From Bacillota bacterium (GTDB lineage: Bacteria > Bacillota_I > Bacilli_A > RF39 > UBA660), in NCBI GenBank assembly GCA_015059245.1, contig SVAU01000002.1, positions 1-64,000 on the forward strand: a stretch of 64,000 nucleotides of DNA. Reading direction: 5' to 3'. The notes under the pieces were generated by a model. The model did not search any database, was not told the origin of the DNA, and was given only the letters and a program-made list of their open reading frames with translations. Shown here in pieces: positions 25,811-35,745 of this stretch (position 1 is its first letter; every line of letters starts with the position of its first letter). Position numbers and translations under genes: made by a program.

Positions 25811-26131
25811 TTATTTTTCTAATAATTCTACTAAAGCTCTCTCTAGAGTTTGATAATCAACTCCAGTTGAACCTTTCCTAATCATTATAATATAATTATG
25901 AGCATTTTTAAATAAATTTCTATGTTTATCGATAATAGCTCTTGTTTGTCTTTTAAGTTTATTTCTTGTTACAGCATTACCTACTTTATTACTAATAGCA
26001 ATTCCGTAGTAAATTTGTTCTTCTTCTTTCCTTATATTATATATAACGAAAAAATTGTTCTTAATAAACTTACCGTTTCTTATTATATTATTAAAAAGTT
26101 TTTGATCTTTTATTGTTTCTGTTCTCTTCAT
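25811..26131 (-). CDS. rnpA: Ribonuclease P protein component
   Basis: RnpA helps the catalytic RNA bind pre-tRNA leaders. The 106-aa protein begins MKRTETIKDQKLFNNIIRNGK and has the RNR signature in VGNAVTRNKLKRQTRAII near residue 55. The ATG at 26140 abuts the AAAGGG site, so the ATG at 26131 is preferred. A terminator-like hairpin lies between rpmH and rnpA, probably lowering rnpA expression relative to the ribosomal protein. Confidence 0.96.
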   Translation of the reverse strand: MKRTETIKDQKLFNNIIRNGKFIKNNFFVIYNIRKEEEQIYYGIAISNKVGNAVTRNKLKRQTRAIIDKHRNLFKNAHNYIIMIRKGSTGVDYQTLERALVELLEK

Positions 26132-26156
26132 ACCAGTCATCCCTTTTTTAATACAT

Positions 26157-26180
26157 AAAAAACCACTTGTTTTAAGTGGC
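26157..26180 (-). terminator. Attenuating terminator between rpmH and rnpA
   Basis: The stem GCCACTT / AAGTGGT (26162-26180) followed by six U on the minus strand begins at the rpmH stop. It would let rpmH be made in excess of rnpA. Confidence 0.85.
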
Positions 26181-26306
26181 TTATTTTACAACGATTTTTT
26201 TACGTCCTTTTTTTCTTCTTGAATTTAGAATATTGCTTTCTTTTCTAGCAAAGAAACCATGTTTTTTTGCTCTTTTTCTATTATTTGGTTGATAAGTTCT
26301 TTTCAT
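26181..26306 (-). CDS. rpmH: Ribosomal protein bL34
   Basis: This 41-codon gene, too short for most ORF filters, encodes a protein starting [20 protein letters not shown] and ending [12 protein letters not shown], the bL34 signature. It is three residues shorter than the Bacillus protein. AGGTG precedes the ATG. It is the first gene to the left of oriC and heads the rpmH-rnpA-yidC-khpB operon. Confidence 0.97.
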   Translation of the reverse strand: MKRTYQPNNRKRAKKHGFFARKESNILNSRRKKGRKKIVVK

Positions 26307-26340
26307 TATATTACACCTCCACATCTAAATAAGCCCTTAT

Positions 26341-26370
26341 ATTATAACTACATGTTGAAAAAAATGTCAA
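26341..26370 (-). promoter_or_regulatory. Promoter of the rpmH operon
   Basis: Minus strand: perfect -35 TTGACA (26365-26370), an 18-nt spacer and perfect -10 TATAAT (26341-26346). Confidence 0.85.
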
Positions 26371-26410
26371 GAAATATCTTAATATATGTGAATTTTTGCT
26401 TTTTTTTATT

Positions 26411-26600
26411 TTATCCACAGAAAACCTGTGGATATGTGGATAACTTTTTGCACATGTCAATTACAAATTTGTGGATAATGTGGATAAATAGGGCGAAGTC
26501 CCATTTTCTAGGTGTTCGCCTGTTGCTATTTTTGTTGATAAATTGTTGATAGTAATTTTTTTATAAATTAGTCCTTTTATTTTTCCACAGGTTGAGTTAA
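26411..26600. other. oriC: Chromosomal origin, part 1 (rpmH-dnaA intergenic, DnaA boxes)
   Basis: Five DnaA boxes: TTATCCACA at 26411-26419 (plus), and TGTGGATAT 26427-26435 and TGTGGATAA at 26435-26443, 26470-26478 and 26479-26487 (minus orientation). A near match is at 26581-26589. The whole 300-base gap between rpmH and dnaA is otherwise AT-rich leader. An inverted repeat GGCGAA (26492-26497) / TTCGCC (26515-26520) stands out within it and may form a hairpin in the dnaA leader. Gene orientation diverges here, as expected at a replication origin. Confidence 0.9.
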
Positions 26601-26633
26601 AATATTTGTACACAAATGGTTCGAAGTGGGGTG

Positions 26634-28001
26634 ATGGAATTGAATTATGATGATATTTGGGGAAAAGTACAGGAATTAATTAAACCTGCACTTCATCTAG
26701 TATCTTTTAATACTTGGTTTCAGGGTCCTAAGATCCATAATATAACTGGTAATAAAATAACTTTAGTCGTTAAAGAACCTCTTAACAAAAGAATGTTAGA
26801 ATTCGTTCATAAAGACCTTTTACAAGAAACTTTCGCCGAAGTTATGGGGGAAGAAGTAGAAATTGAATGTGTTTTAGAAGAAGAATTAACTGATAAAACG
26901 GAGAATCTTGTGAATGAGATTGTTAATAATTCTGAGGTTGTTAACAGTACTAATAAAAAATATGATAGTAATTTAAATAAATCACTTACTTTTGAAAATT
27001 TTGTTGTAGGTGATACAAATAAATTTGCTAGAACAGCTGCTTTTGCAGTAGCAGAATCACCTGGAACTTTATATAATCCATTATTTATATATGGAAAGAG
27101 TGGATTAGGTAAAACACATTTAATGCATGCAATTGGTAATTATATTACAGAAAATAATAAAGATTTAAGTGTTTTATATACTACAAGTGATGATTTTAGA
27201 AAAGATTATACTGGTATAGTAAGTAATAATAATTCAATTGATTATGCAAATGACTTTAAGGATAAATATAGGAATGTAGATGTACTTATAATAGATGATA
27301 TTCAATATATAGTAAGTGCTCCTAAGACTCAGGAAGAATTCTTCCATACTTTTAATTATTTACATTCAAATAAAAAACAAATAATTATAAGTTCAGATAG
27401 ATCTCCTGAAGACTTAAAATTACTTGAAGAAAGACTTAGAAGCCGCTTTTCTTGGGGGCTTCCAGTTGATATCTATCCACCTGATTTTGAATTAAGATGT
27501 AGGATAGTTAAAGAAAAAATATCAAAATTAACTATAGCTAGCAAAATGACTGATGATGCAGTTGAGTATATTGCACAAAACTGTGATACAGACGTTAGAG
27601 CATTAGAAGGTGCTATTGCTAGATTAAGTGCTTATACTTCAATGATTGTACCTGATGTTATAGATGTTGAATTTACTAATGAGGCATTAAAAGACTATAT
27701 TAAGACAAATCCTTATGTTTCTAACGATATTGCTAGTATTCAAAAAGCTGTAGCTGACTATTATAAACTAACTGTTGAAGTATTAAAAGGTAAAAAGAGA
27801 AGTGCTAATATAGCATATCCACGTATGGTTGCAATGTATATGTGTAGAACTCTTACTGATCAATCTTTCCCAAGAATAGGGCTTGAATTTGGTGGAAAAG
27901 ACCATTCTACAGTAATACATGCAGTCGATAAGATTACTGAAGACTTAAAAACTAATAGCCAATTAAAAGAAATAATAAATGAAATTAAATCTAAGTTATA
28001 A
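26634..28001 (+). CDS. dnaA: Chromosomal replication initiator DnaA
   Basis: DnaA binds the boxes on both sides of its gene and, with ATP, melts the origin. The N-terminal DnaB-interaction domain (YDDIWGKVQELIKPALHLVSFNTWF) is followed by a variable linker. The AAA+ domain has Walker A YGKSGLGKTHLMHAIG near residue 155 and Walker B VLIIDDIQYI. The C-terminal box-binding domain has KGKKRSANIAYPRMVAMYMCR and FGGKDHSTVIHAVDK. The length of about 455 aa is normal. The frame extends to 26616, but no ribosome-binding site serves that codon; the ATG at 26634 (MELNYDD) behind AGTGGGG is preferred. The start choice is moderately sure. Confidence 0.96.
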   Translation: MELNYDDIWGKVQELIKPALHLVSFNTWFQGPKIHNITGNKITLVVKEPLNKRMLEFVHKDLLQETFAEVMGEEVEIECVLEEELTDKTENLVNEIVNNSEVVNSTNKKYDSNLNKSLTFENFVVGDTNKFARTAAFAVAESPGTLYNPLFIYGKSGLGKTHLMHAIGNYITENNKDLSVLYTTSDDFRKDYTGIVSNNNSIDYANDFKDKYRNVDVLIIDDIQYIVSAPKTQEEFFHTFNYLHSNKKQIIISSDRSPEDLKLLEERLRSRFSWGLPVDIYPPDFELRCRIVKEKISKLTIASKMTDDAVEYIAQNCDTDVRALEGAIARLSAYTSMIVPDVIDVEFTNEALKDYIKTNPYVSNDIASIQKAVADYYKLTVEVLKGKKRSANIAYPRMVAMYMCRTLTDQSFPRIGLEFGGKDHSTVIHAVDKITEDLKTNSQLKEIINEIKSKL

Positions 28002-28005
28002 TACT

Positions 28006-28140
28006 TGTGGGTAAGTTAATGGTTATCCACAAAGTTATGCATAAGGTTTTGCCCTTATAATTGTGGGTAAAATTGATGTTATCAACAATATCCACAACAT
28101 AATAATAATAATTAATATAAAAATAATAAAAGAAAGAAGG
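28006..28140. other. oriC: Chromosomal origin, part 2 (dnaA-dnaN intergenic, DnaA boxes and AT-rich element)
   Basis: DnaA boxes TTATCCACA at 28023-28031, ATATCCACA at 28088-28096, and weaker TGTGGGTAA at 28006-28014 and 28062-28070. A 40-base stretch of almost pure A/T (about 28098-28130) follows, a good candidate for the DNA unwinding element. The bipartite layout around dnaA is that of Bacillus. Confidence 0.85.
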
Positions 28141-28147
28141 AATATGA

Positions 28148-29266
28148 ATGAAATTTACAATTGGAAAAAATTTATTATTAGAAAACTTATCTAATGTAGT
28201 TAAAGCTATTTCTACTAAAAATATAATACCTATATTAAATGGTGTTAAATTTGAACTAAATGAAGAAGGATTATTTTTAACAGCTAGTGATAGTGAACTT
28301 ACTATTAGAGCATTTATTGAAAAGAAAGAAATTACTAATGTTGAACAAGAAGGATCTATTATTATTCAAAGTAAATATATTTTAGATATTATTAGAAAGA
28401 TGCCTTCTGATACTATTAATTTTGAATTAATGGATGGATTAAAGATAAAGATTTATTCTGATAATTCTCAATATGATTTAAATTGTTTAGATCCTAAAGA
28501 ATATCCAAGTTTAAAATTAGAAGAAACTACTAATCCTATAGTAGTAGATGGTAATACATTTAAAACTATTATTAGTCAAACTGCATTTGCTATATCTACT
28601 CAAGAATTAAGACCATTACTTACAGGACTTAATTTTAAGATAGTAGGGGATGTATTAGAATGCATTGCTACTGACTCTTATAGATTAGCTAAAAAAAATA
28701 TAAAACTTAATGTTCCTTCTGAAGAAGAAATTAATATAGTTATTCCAGGTAAGAATATTATGGAATTAGATAAAATTATTACTGATGAAGAAAATGTAGA
28801 AATGCATGTATTTAGCAACAAAGTGTTGTTTAAGTACAAAAATATTATTTTCCAAAGTAATTTATTATCTGGAACTTATCCAAATACTTCTAATTTAATT
28901 CCTAATGATTTCTCTATTATAGTTAATACTAAATTAAATGCTTATGAAGGAGCTATTGATAGAGCTGCATTACTTACTCAAAGTAAAGATAAAAATATAG
29001 TTAAGATGAGAATTAAAAATAGTGAAATGATTATTAATTCATATGCATCTGAAATTGGTAAAGTAGAAGAAAAATTAGCTGTAGAAACTTCATCTGATGC
29101 TAATATAGATATTTCATTTAGTGCCAAATATATGTTAGATGCACTTAAAACTATGAAAGATGAAGAAATATTAATATTATTGAATGGAGAAGTTAAACCT
29201 ATAGTTATTAAGTCATTAACTGATGAATCGTTAATTCAATTAATATTACCTATTAAAACTTATTAA
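28148..29266 (+). CDS. dnaN: DNA polymerase III beta sliding clamp
   Basis: The beta clamp encircles DNA and tethers the polymerases. The 372-aa protein begins MKFTIGKNLLLENLSNVVKA. It shows the three repeated clamp domains, with FAISTQELRPLLTGLNF in the middle domain, TDSYRLAKK next to it, and the hydrophobic end ESLIQLILPIKTY. This C-terminal LP...Y region forms part of the protein-binding cleft. It follows dnaA across the second half of the origin and has its own strong terminator, so recF and gyrB are not on the same transcript by default. Confidence 0.97.
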   Translation: MKFTIGKNLLLENLSNVVKAISTKNIIPILNGVKFELNEEGLFLTASDSELTIRAFIEKKEITNVEQEGSIIIQSKYILDIIRKMPSDTINFELMDGLKIKIYSDNSQYDLNCLDPKEYPSLKLEETTNPIVVDGNTFKTIISQTAFAISTQELRPLLTGLNFKIVGDVLECIATDSYRLAKKNIKLNVPSEEEINIVIPGKNIMELDKIITDEENVEMHVFSNKVLFKYKNIIFQSNLLSGTYPNTSNLIPNDFSIIVNTKLNAYEGAIDRAALLTQSKDKNIVKMRIKNSEMIINSYASEIGKVEEKLAVETSSDANIDISFSAKYMLDALKTMKDEEILILLNGEVKPIVIKSLTDESLIQLILPIKTY

Positions 29267-29275
29267 TATATAGAT

Positions 29276-29313
29276 AAAGAACACTTAAATATTAAAAAGT
29301 GTTCTTTTTTTTT
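29276..29313 (+). terminator. Terminator of dnaN
   Basis: An 11-bp stem AAAGAACACTT / AAGTGTTCTTT is followed by nine T. Confidence 0.9.
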
Positions 29314-29405
29314 CTAAAAAATTAGATATTCGACTAAATATGAGTTTTTTCGACGAATATTGGGTATATAAGATTGGTAAATTTTGGAAAAAGGAGGTTT
29401 TGTGC

Positions 29406-29867
29406 ATGGATTCATATGAAATCAATAGAGATACAGTTGCATTAATTCCAAAAGATGAAAATACTACTATAGTTTATGAAGTGGATAACTCATTTGTTAT
29501 CAACAAACCTACATTAAAGATAGTAGAAGAAAGTTGTGAGTATTTCGGTAGTTCACTAGAGGGAAGACAGATTGGAACTTCAAGTTTAGTTGGTTTTACT
29601 CATAAAGTACCAGTTATAATAGAAGAAAGTTTTGATTTAATATTCTTTCCGACTCAATCACCAAAGAATGAAGATTGTGCATGGTTATCTTATGAACATA
29701 TTTTTAAGCCAGATCAGTTTAAAGATAAAACAATTATTGAACTAAAAAATGGTAAAAAAATTATAGTTGATGTGTCTACTTCTGTTATTCATAATCAACT
29801 TTACAGATGTTCGAGATTAAAAGAAACATTATCGTTTAGAAAAATTGATAAAAATAGTCAAAATTAG
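29406..29867 (+). CDS. comK: Competence transcription factor ComK
   Basis: ComK is the master activator of DNA-uptake and recombination genes in Bacillus. The 153-aa protein begins MDSYEINRDTVALIPKDEN and carries the family core: CEYFGSSLEGRQIGTSSLVG near residue 43, THKVPVIIEESFDLIFFPT, and CAWLSYEHI near residue 96. It lacks a long C-terminal tail. The frame extends 66 bases upstream, but AAGGAGG is 8 nt before the ATG at 29406, and only the part from there matches ComK. It sits in the dnaN-recF gap, where Bacillus has the S4-domain gene yaaA, and is bounded by terminators on both sides, so it is its own unit. Confidence 0.88.
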   Translation: MDSYEINRDTVALIPKDENTTIVYEVDNSFVINKPTLKIVEESCEYFGSSLEGRQIGTSSLVGFTHKVPVIIEESFDLIFFPTQSPKNEDCAWLSYEHIFKPDQFKDKTIIELKNGKKIIVDVSTSVIHNQLYRCSRLKETLSFRKIDKNSQN

Positions 29868-29871
29868 TAAA

Positions 29872-29896
29872 AAAGCTACCTTAGGTGGCTTTTTTT
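29872..29896 (+). terminator. Terminator of comK
   Basis: The stem AAGCTACCT / AGGTGGCTT (one G-U pair) is followed by seven T, right after the comK stop. Confidence 0.88.
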
Positions 29897-29973
29897 GTGG
29901 TATAATTAGTTTGAGGTATAGGAGTACTCAAAAAACACTTTTTTTTAATATCGGTCGTAAAAGAGGCTTAAAA

Positions 29974-31080
29974 ATGAAAATACATCATTTGAAATTATTA
30001 AATTTTAGAAATTATGAAAAAATGGAAGTGAGTTTTTCTCCGAAATATAATATTATATTTGGAAATAATGGTTCGGGTAAAACTAATTTAGTTGAGAGTA
30101 TTTATGTACTAGCTTTAACTAAGTCTTTCAGGGGTACTGTGGATAAGATATTACTTATGAACAGTAAAGATGTTTGTAGAATTGAAGGGGAAGTTTCGGA
30201 TAAATATACAAACAAATATAAATTAATACTTAAAGATGGTGGAAAAAAAGTAAAGATAAATAATACTAAAGTGGATAAACTTAGTGATTATATATCTCAG
30301 ATAAGTGTTGTGCTCTTTAATCCTGATGATCTTAGATTTATAAAGGATTCACCTACAATTAGGAGAAAAGCTATTAATTTGGAAATATCTCAAATTAATA
30401 ATAGTTATTTAAAAAATTTAAATATGTATAATAAGTTATTAAAACAAAGAAATTCATATTTAAAGACTACTAATATTAATGCTAATTCTTCTAGTGAATT
30501 TTTAACTATACTTACTAATAAGTTAGTTGATTATGGAGAAAAAATTTATGAGTCTAGGAGAAAATATATTAATTTATTAAATCAAAAAATAGGGGAGTTA
30601 TATAATAGTATTTGCGGTATTCAAGATTTAAAATTAGAGTATATTTCTGATTATAAAGATTTTGATAAAGATAAGATTCTTAAGAAATATCAAGATAATT
30701 TAAATAGGGATATTATTTTGGGTAAGACTACTATAGGAATACATCATGATGATATTAAGTTTAAGTTAGAGGGATATAATATTAAGGATTATGGTTCTGA
30801 AGGACAACAAAAAAATGCTATTATTGCCTATAAATTGACCGAATTAGAGATCTTTTATCAAATTAGAGGGAATTATCCTATTTTGATATTAGATGACTTA
30901 TTTAGCGAATTAGATAGGTTTAAAATCAATAATATATTGAATTTGATAAATGATGATATTCAGACTTTTATAACTACTACTGAGATAGATAAGATAAACG
31001 ACAATGTGTTGTCTAATAGTAAGTTATTTGAAGTAGTAGATGGTTATGTAAGGGAGGTAAATTATGAAGGAAGAATATAA
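29974..31080 (+). CDS. recF: DNA replication and repair protein RecF
   Basis: RecF loads RecA at gaps with RecO and RecR. The 368-aa SMC-like ATPase begins [19 protein letters not shown]. Walker [21 protein letters not shown] is near residue 28, the signature motif [17 protein letters not shown] near 270, and Walker [15 protein letters not shown] near 305. The long upstream extension of the frame runs through the comK terminator and is not coding. AAGAGG precedes the ATG at 29974. It overlaps the gyrB start by 17 bases. Confidence 0.96.
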   Translation: MKIHHLKLLNFRNYEKMEVSFSPKYNIIFGNNGSGKTNLVESIYVLALTKSFRGTVDKILLMNSKDVCRIEGEVSDKYTNKYKLILKDGGKKVKINNTKVDKLSDYISQISVVLFNPDDLRFIKDSPTIRRKAINLEISQINNSYLKNLNMYNKLLKQRNSYLKTTNINANSSSEFLTILTNKLVDYGEKIYESRRKYINLLNQKIGELYNSICGIQDLKLEYISDYKDFDKDKILKKYQDNLNRDIILGKTTIGIHHDDIKFKLEGYNIKDYGSEGQQKNAIIAYKLTELEIFYQIRGNYPILILDDLFSELDRFKINNILNLINDDIQTFITTTEIDKINDNVLSNSKLFEVVDGYVREVNYEGRI

Positions 31081-32977
31081 TGATAGTGATATTCAGGTAC
31101 TTGAAGGTTTAGAAGCTGTTAGAAAACGTCCTGGTATGTATATAGGTACAACTAGTGAAAGAGGATTACACCATCTTGTTTGGGAAATTGTTGATAATGC
31201 TGTTGACGAAGCTTTAGCTGGATATTGCGATGATATTGAAGTAATAATTGAAAAGAATAATGTTATTTCGGTTAAAGATGACGGTCGTGGTATGCCAACT
31301 GGTAGAAATGAAAAGACTGGGTTATCTACAATTGAAACAATATTTACTGTATTACATGCAGGTGGTAAATTTGGTGGTGGAGGATACAAAGTATCTGGAG
31401 GATTACATGGTGTTGGTGCATCTGTAGTTAATGCATTATCAAGTTGGTTAGAAGTTAGAGTTTATAGAGATGGAAATGTTTACTATCAAAGATTTGAAAA
31501 TGGTGGACATCCTGTTGGAGAACTAAAAATAATTGATCAATGTGATAAAGATAGAACAGGTACTACTGTTACTTTTGCTGCTGATCCTACTATATTTAAA
31601 GAAACTACTGTTTATAATTATGAAACATTAGCTAATAGATTAGAAGAATTAGCATTCTTAAATAAAGGATTAAGAATAGTACTTCAAGATTTAAGAGAAG
31701 ATGAAAAAAGAGATGAATTCCACTATGAAGGTGGTATTATCGAATTTGTTAAGAAATTAAATGCTAATAAGAAAGCATTACATGAAAATGTTGTTTATGT
31801 AGAAGGTAATGTTGATAACATTTCTATAGAAGTTGCTTTCCAATATAATGAAGATTACACATCTAATTTATATTCTTTTACAAATAACATTTCTACTCAT
31901 GAAGGTGGAACTCATGAAGATGGTGTTAAGAGAGCATTGACTAGAATTATTAACAATTATGCTAAAAATAATAAAATCTTAAAAGATAATGATGATCCTT
32001 TAACAGGTGAAGATGTTAGAGAAGGTCTTACAATGATAGTATCTTGTAAACATCCAGATCCTCAATTTGAAGGACAAACTAAAACTAAATTAGGTAATGC
32101 AGAAGTTAGAAAGATTGCTGATGATTTATTTAGTGAAGGATTAGAAAGATTCTTACTTGAAAATCCAGATCAAGCTAAGATTATATTAGATAAGTCAATG
32201 ACTGCATCTAGAGCGAGATTAGCAGCTAAGAAAGCAAGAGAATTAACTCGTAGAAAAGGTGACTTAGATGTTACTAATTTCTATGGAAAATTATCTGATT
32301 GTAAAAGTAAAGACCCTTCAGAATGTGAAATATTCTTAGTCGAAGGGGATTCTGCTGGTGGTTCTGCTATTAAAGGTAGAAATAGTATGACACAAGCTAT
32401 TCTTCCGCTTCGTGGTAAGATCTTAAATGTTGAAAAAGCTAGATTAGATAGAGCATTAGGGAATGAAGAAATAAGAACAATTATTACTGCATTCGGTACA
32501 GGTATTGGTGATGATTTTGATTTATCTAAATTAAGATATGACAAGATTATTATAATGACTGATGCCGATGTTGATGGTGCTCATATTAGAGTATTGTTAT
32601 TAACATTATTCTATAGATTCTTTAAACCAATTGTTGAAGCTGGGCATGTATATGCTGCTCAACCACCTCTATTCTGTATTAAACATGGACAAACAATTAA
32701 GTATGTACTAGATGAAAAAGAAAGAGATGAGTATTTAGCTACATTAAAACCTGAAACTAAGAGAGATATCTTACGTATGAAAGGTTTAGGAGAAATGGAT
32801 GCTGAAGAGTTAAATGAAACAACAATGGATATAGAAAAACGTATATTAAGACAAATTACTGTAGAAGATACAAGAGCTGCTGATGAAGTATTCTCTAAAT
32901 TAATGGGTGATGAAGTAGAACCTAGAAGACAATTTATTGAAGAAAATGCAGTATTCGTACAAAACTTAGATGCATAG
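31064..32977 (+). CDS. gyrB: DNA gyrase subunit B
   Basis: GyrB is the ATPase subunit of gyrase, which adds negative supercoils. The GHKL ATPase has the [13 protein letters not shown] and VKDDGRGMP motifs and [15 protein letters not shown]. The Toprim domain has EGDSAGGSA and the [14 protein letters not shown] acidic cluster. The end [17 protein letters not shown] segment ([21 protein letters not shown]) is typical of GyrB rather than ParE. The length is 637 aa. GGGAGGT lies 5 nt before the ATG, within the end of recF. Confidence 0.98.
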   Translation: MKEEYNDSDIQVLEGLEAVRKRPGMYIGTTSERGLHHLVWEIVDNAVDEALAGYCDDIEVIIEKNNVISVKDDGRGMPTGRNEKTGLSTIETIFTVLHAGGKFGGGGYKVSGGLHGVGASVVNALSSWLEVRVYRDGNVYYQRFENGGHPVGELKIIDQCDKDRTGTTVTFAADPTIFKETTVYNYETLANRLEELAFLNKGLRIVLQDLREDEKRDEFHYEGGIIEFVKKLNANKKALHENVVYVEGNVDNISIEVAFQYNEDYTSNLYSFTNNISTHEGGTHEDGVKRALTRIINNYAKNNKILKDNDDPLTGEDVREGLTMIVSCKHPDPQFEGQTKTKLGNAEVRKIADDLFSEGLERFLLENPDQAKIILDKSMTASRARLAAKKARELTRRKGDLDVTNFYGKLSDCKSKDPSECEIFLVEGDSAGGSAIKGRNSMTQAILPLRGKILNVEKARLDRALGNEEIRTIITAFGTGIGDDFDLSKLRYDKIIIMTDADVDGAHIRVLLLTLFYRFFKPIVEAGHVYAAQPPLFCIKHGQTIKYVLDEKERDEYLATLKPETKRDILRMKGLGEMDAEELNETTMDIEKRILRQITVEDTRAADEVFSKLMGDEVEPRRQFIEENAVFVQNLDA

Positions 32978-32989
32978 GAGGTGTTGGTT

Positions 32990-35569
32990 GTGGATAGATT
33001 AGAACAAAATAATATTGTTAAAGAGGTTAGAGATTCTTTCTTAGATTATTCAATGAGTGTTATAGTTGCTCGTGCGTTACCTGATTTAAGAGATGGTTTA
33101 AAACCTGTTCATAGAAGAATTTTATATTCTATGTATGAATCTGGTTATACACCTGATAAACCTCATAAAAAGAGTGCTAGAATCGTAGGAGACGTAATGG
33201 GTAAATACCATCCACATGGAGACTCTTCTATTTACGAAGCAATGGTTCGTATGGCACAAGACTTTAGTTATAGATATATGCTAGTTGATGGGCATGGTAA
33301 CTTTGGTAATATCGAAGGTTACGGTGCAGCAGCGATGCGTTATACAGAGTCTAGATTATCTAAGATGTCATTAGAATTATTAAGAGATATCAACAAGGAT
33401 ACTGTAGATATGATTCCTAACTTCGATGATTCGGAGAGAGAACCTGCTATTTTACCTTCTAGATTCCCAAATATACTAGTTAATGGTACTATGGGTATTG
33501 CTGTTGGTATGGCAACTAATATTCCACCTCATAATTTAGGTGAAGTTATCGATGGTTGTATAGCAGTTATTGACAACCCTGATATAGAACTTGATGAATT
33601 AATGACAATTGTTAAAGGTCCAGACTTTCCAACAGGAGCTAGTATTTTAGGTAATTCTGGTATTAGAAAAGCTTATGAAACTGGTCGTGGATCTATTACT
33701 ATTAGAAGTAAAGCTACTATTGAAGAAAAAAATGGTAGACAATATATAGTTGTTGATGAAGTACCTTATGGTGTTAATACTTTAGATTTAAAAAATAAAG
33801 TTGCTGATTTAGTACATAATAAGGTTATTGATGGTATTACAGATTATCATACTGATTTAAAGAATGGTATTAAGATTACAATTACTTTAAAGAAAGATGC
33901 TAATGCACAAGTAATATTAAATCAACTTTATAAACATACTGATTTTCAAACAAATTATGGAATTATTTTCTTGATGTTAGATCAAGGAGTTCCAAGAACT
34001 TTAGGATTAAAAGATATATTAACTAAATATATTGATTATCAAAAAGAAGTTATAATTAGAAGAACTAAGTTTAATTTGGATAAAGCTGAAAAAGAAGCTC
34101 ATATTTATGAAGGTTTAAAAATTGCTTTAGATAACATTGATGAAGTAATTAATTTAATTAGATCAGCAGAAAGTGATAAAGAAGCTTTAACTGGATTAAT
34201 GACTAGATTCGGCTTAACTGAGATTCAAGCTCAAGCTATTCTAGATATGAGATTAAGAAGACTAACAGGATTAGAACGTGATAAAATTGAAGCTAAATTA
34301 GCTGAATTATTAAAAGAAATTGATGAATTAAGATCTATTTTAGCTAGTGAAGAGAAAGTTCTTAATATTATTAAAGAAGAAATGACTGAAATTAAGAATA
34401 AATTTGGTGATGAAAGACGTACTAAGATTGATATGACTGCTATAGATTATATTGAAGATGAGTCTTTAATACCAAATGAAGATGTTATTATTGCTTTAAC
34501 TAATAAAGGTTATATTAAGAGAACTACATCTGATACATTTAAGTCTCAAAATAGAGGAGGAGTAGGTATTAAGGGTATGGCTACTAACGAAGAGGATTTC
34601 GTTGAACATATGATTAATATTCAAACTCATGATGATGTTATGTTCTTTACTAATAAAGGTAAGGTTTATAGATTAAGAGGTTATGAAATTCCTGAATATA
34701 GTAGACAATCTAAGGGATTACCTGTTGTTAACTTAATTCAAGTTGATAAGGATGAAATGGTTAACTCAATTGTTAAGGTTACTAAGGATGAAATTGAGAC
34801 TGTTAATAACTTAATATTCGTTACTAAATCAGGACTTGTTAAACGTACTTCTTTAGAGGAATTTAAGAATATCCGTCAAAGTGGTAAGATTTGTATTACT
34901 TTAAAAGAAGATGACGAATTAATAGCTGTTAAGAAGACTACAGGAAATGATTTCGTATTATTAGGATCAAGTAATGGCCGTATGGTTAAATTTAATGAAA
35001 ATGACGTCCGTATAATGGGAAGAACAGCTTCTGGAGTAAAAGGTATTGAATTAGATGATTCGACTTGTATTGGGGCTGAAATTGCGTCAGAAGACGATGT
35101 GGTTATTATCGTAACTAAGAAGGGTTATGGTAAACAAACGATTGTTCGTGATTACAGAGAAACAAAACGTGGATCTAAGGGTGTAAAAGCCTTAAGTATT
35201 ACAGAGAAGAACGGTGATATAGCAGCATTTAAGATAGCTAGACCAGATACTGATATAGTTATTATTACAGATGCTGGTATGGTTATGAGAATGCCACTTG
35301 ATCAAATTTCTGTATTAGGTCGTGTAACACAAGGTGTTAGATTAATTAACTTGAAAGATGATCATACTGTTGCTACAATTAGTTTAGTTGATAAAGAGAA
35401 GGAAGAAGAACAAGTTGAAGAAACTGTTGAAAATTCTGAAGTTATCAATAACGATAATTCTGATATAATTGAATTAGCGGAAAGAGAACTTGCAGCAGCA
35501 GAAGAAAATGAAAATTCAGATTCAGTTGAAGAAGCTGCTGAAGAAAATTTAGAAGTTTCTGAAAATTAG
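32990..35569 (+). CDS. gyrA: DNA gyrase subunit A
   Basis: GyrA cuts and rejoins DNA in gyrase. The winged-helix and tower part includes [21 protein letters not shown] (the quinolone-determining region) and the catalytic tyrosine in [11 protein letters not shown] near residue 120. Six beta-pinwheel blades follow, and the GyrA box [11 protein letters not shown] near residue 525 identifies gyrase rather than topoisomerase IV. The last 60 residues form an acidic tail (Glu/Asn rich). The start is GTG at 32990, 8 nt after AGGAGG; the GTG at 32981 overlaps that site. The quinolone-region serine is present (GDSSIYEAM), i.e. no resistance-type change is obvious. Confidence 0.98.
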   Translation: MDRLEQNNIVKEVRDSFLDYSMSVIVARALPDLRDGLKPVHRRILYSMYESGYTPDKPHKKSARIVGDVMGKYHPHGDSSIYEAMVRMAQDFSYRYMLVDGHGNFGNIEGYGAAAMRYTESRLSKMSLELLRDINKDTVDMIPNFDDSEREPAILPSRFPNILVNGTMGIAVGMATNIPPHNLGEVIDGCIAVIDNPDIELDELMTIVKGPDFPTGASILGNSGIRKAYETGRGSITIRSKATIEEKNGRQYIVVDEVPYGVNTLDLKNKVADLVHNKVIDGITDYHTDLKNGIKITITLKKDANAQVILNQLYKHTDFQTNYGIIFLMLDQGVPRTLGLKDILTKYIDYQKEVIIRRTKFNLDKAEKEAHIYEGLKIALDNIDEVINLIRSAESDKEALTGLMTRFGLTEIQAQAILDMRLRRLTGLERDKIEAKLAELLKEIDELRSILASEEKVLNIIKEEMTEIKNKFGDERRTKIDMTAIDYIEDESLIPNEDVIIALTNKGYIKRTTSDTFKSQNRGGVGIKGMATNEEDFVEHMINIQTHDDVMFFTNKGKVYRLRGYEIPEYSRQSKGLPVVNLIQVDKDEMVNSIVKVTKDEIETVNNLIFVTKSGLVKRTSLEEFKNIRQSGKICITLKEDDELIAVKKTTGNDFVLLGSSNGRMVKFNENDVRIMGRTASGVKGIELDDSTCIGAEIASEDDVVIIVTKKGYGKQTIVRDYRETKRGSKGVKALSITEKNGDIAAFKIARPDTDIVIITDAGMVMRMPLDQISVLGRVTQGVRLINLKDDHTVATISLVDKEKEEEQVEETVENSEVINNDNSDIIELAERELAAAEENENSDSVEEAAEENLEVSEN

Positions 35570-35608
35570 TTGTGAATTATTAAGTTTCACGTGAAACATA
35601 AGAAAAAC

Positions 35609-35666
35609 GCGATATTTCCCAAGATTTTGAAACGCAAAAAAAGGCTGTAAGGCCCCGAAATATCGC
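35609..35666. repeat. 10-bp inverted repeat with inner hairpin after gyrA
   Basis: The arms GCGATATTTC (35609-35618) and GAAATATCGC (35657-35666) are perfectly complementary and enclose 38 bases with a small GGC/GCC hairpin. On the minus strand the stem is followed by U-rich sequence; on the plus strand by seven A. One arm includes an ATTTCCC heptamer. The function is unknown. Confidence 0.6.
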
Positions 35667-35697
35667 AAAAAAACTAAAAATCGAAAGATTAAAATTG

Positions 35698-35745
35698 GAA
35701 TTGAGAAAGGAATCGACGATTAGTTGACCATCTCAATTCTTTTTA
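35698..35745 (+). terminator. Probable terminator of the gyrBA transcript
   Basis: The outer stem GAATTGAGA / TCTCAATTC (35698-35706 with 35731-35739) holds an inner hairpin TCGAC / GTTGA and is followed by five T. The larger loop than usual lowers confidence. Confidence 0.65.

Noticed and set aside
29340..29405. N-terminal extension of ComK (first 22 codons of the frame)
   Set aside because: AAGGAGG serves the ATG at 29406 and the extra residues do not match ComK.
31182..31188. GGGAAAT in gyrB
   Set aside because: It is read as the conserved Trp-Glu-Ile of GyrB ([10 protein letters not shown]), so protein constraint explains it; not counted in any cluster.
35660..35675. A-run followed by CTAA after a stem, like the tail of a preQ1 riboswitch
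   Set aside because: The conserved loop and CCC elements are missing and no queuosine gene follows.
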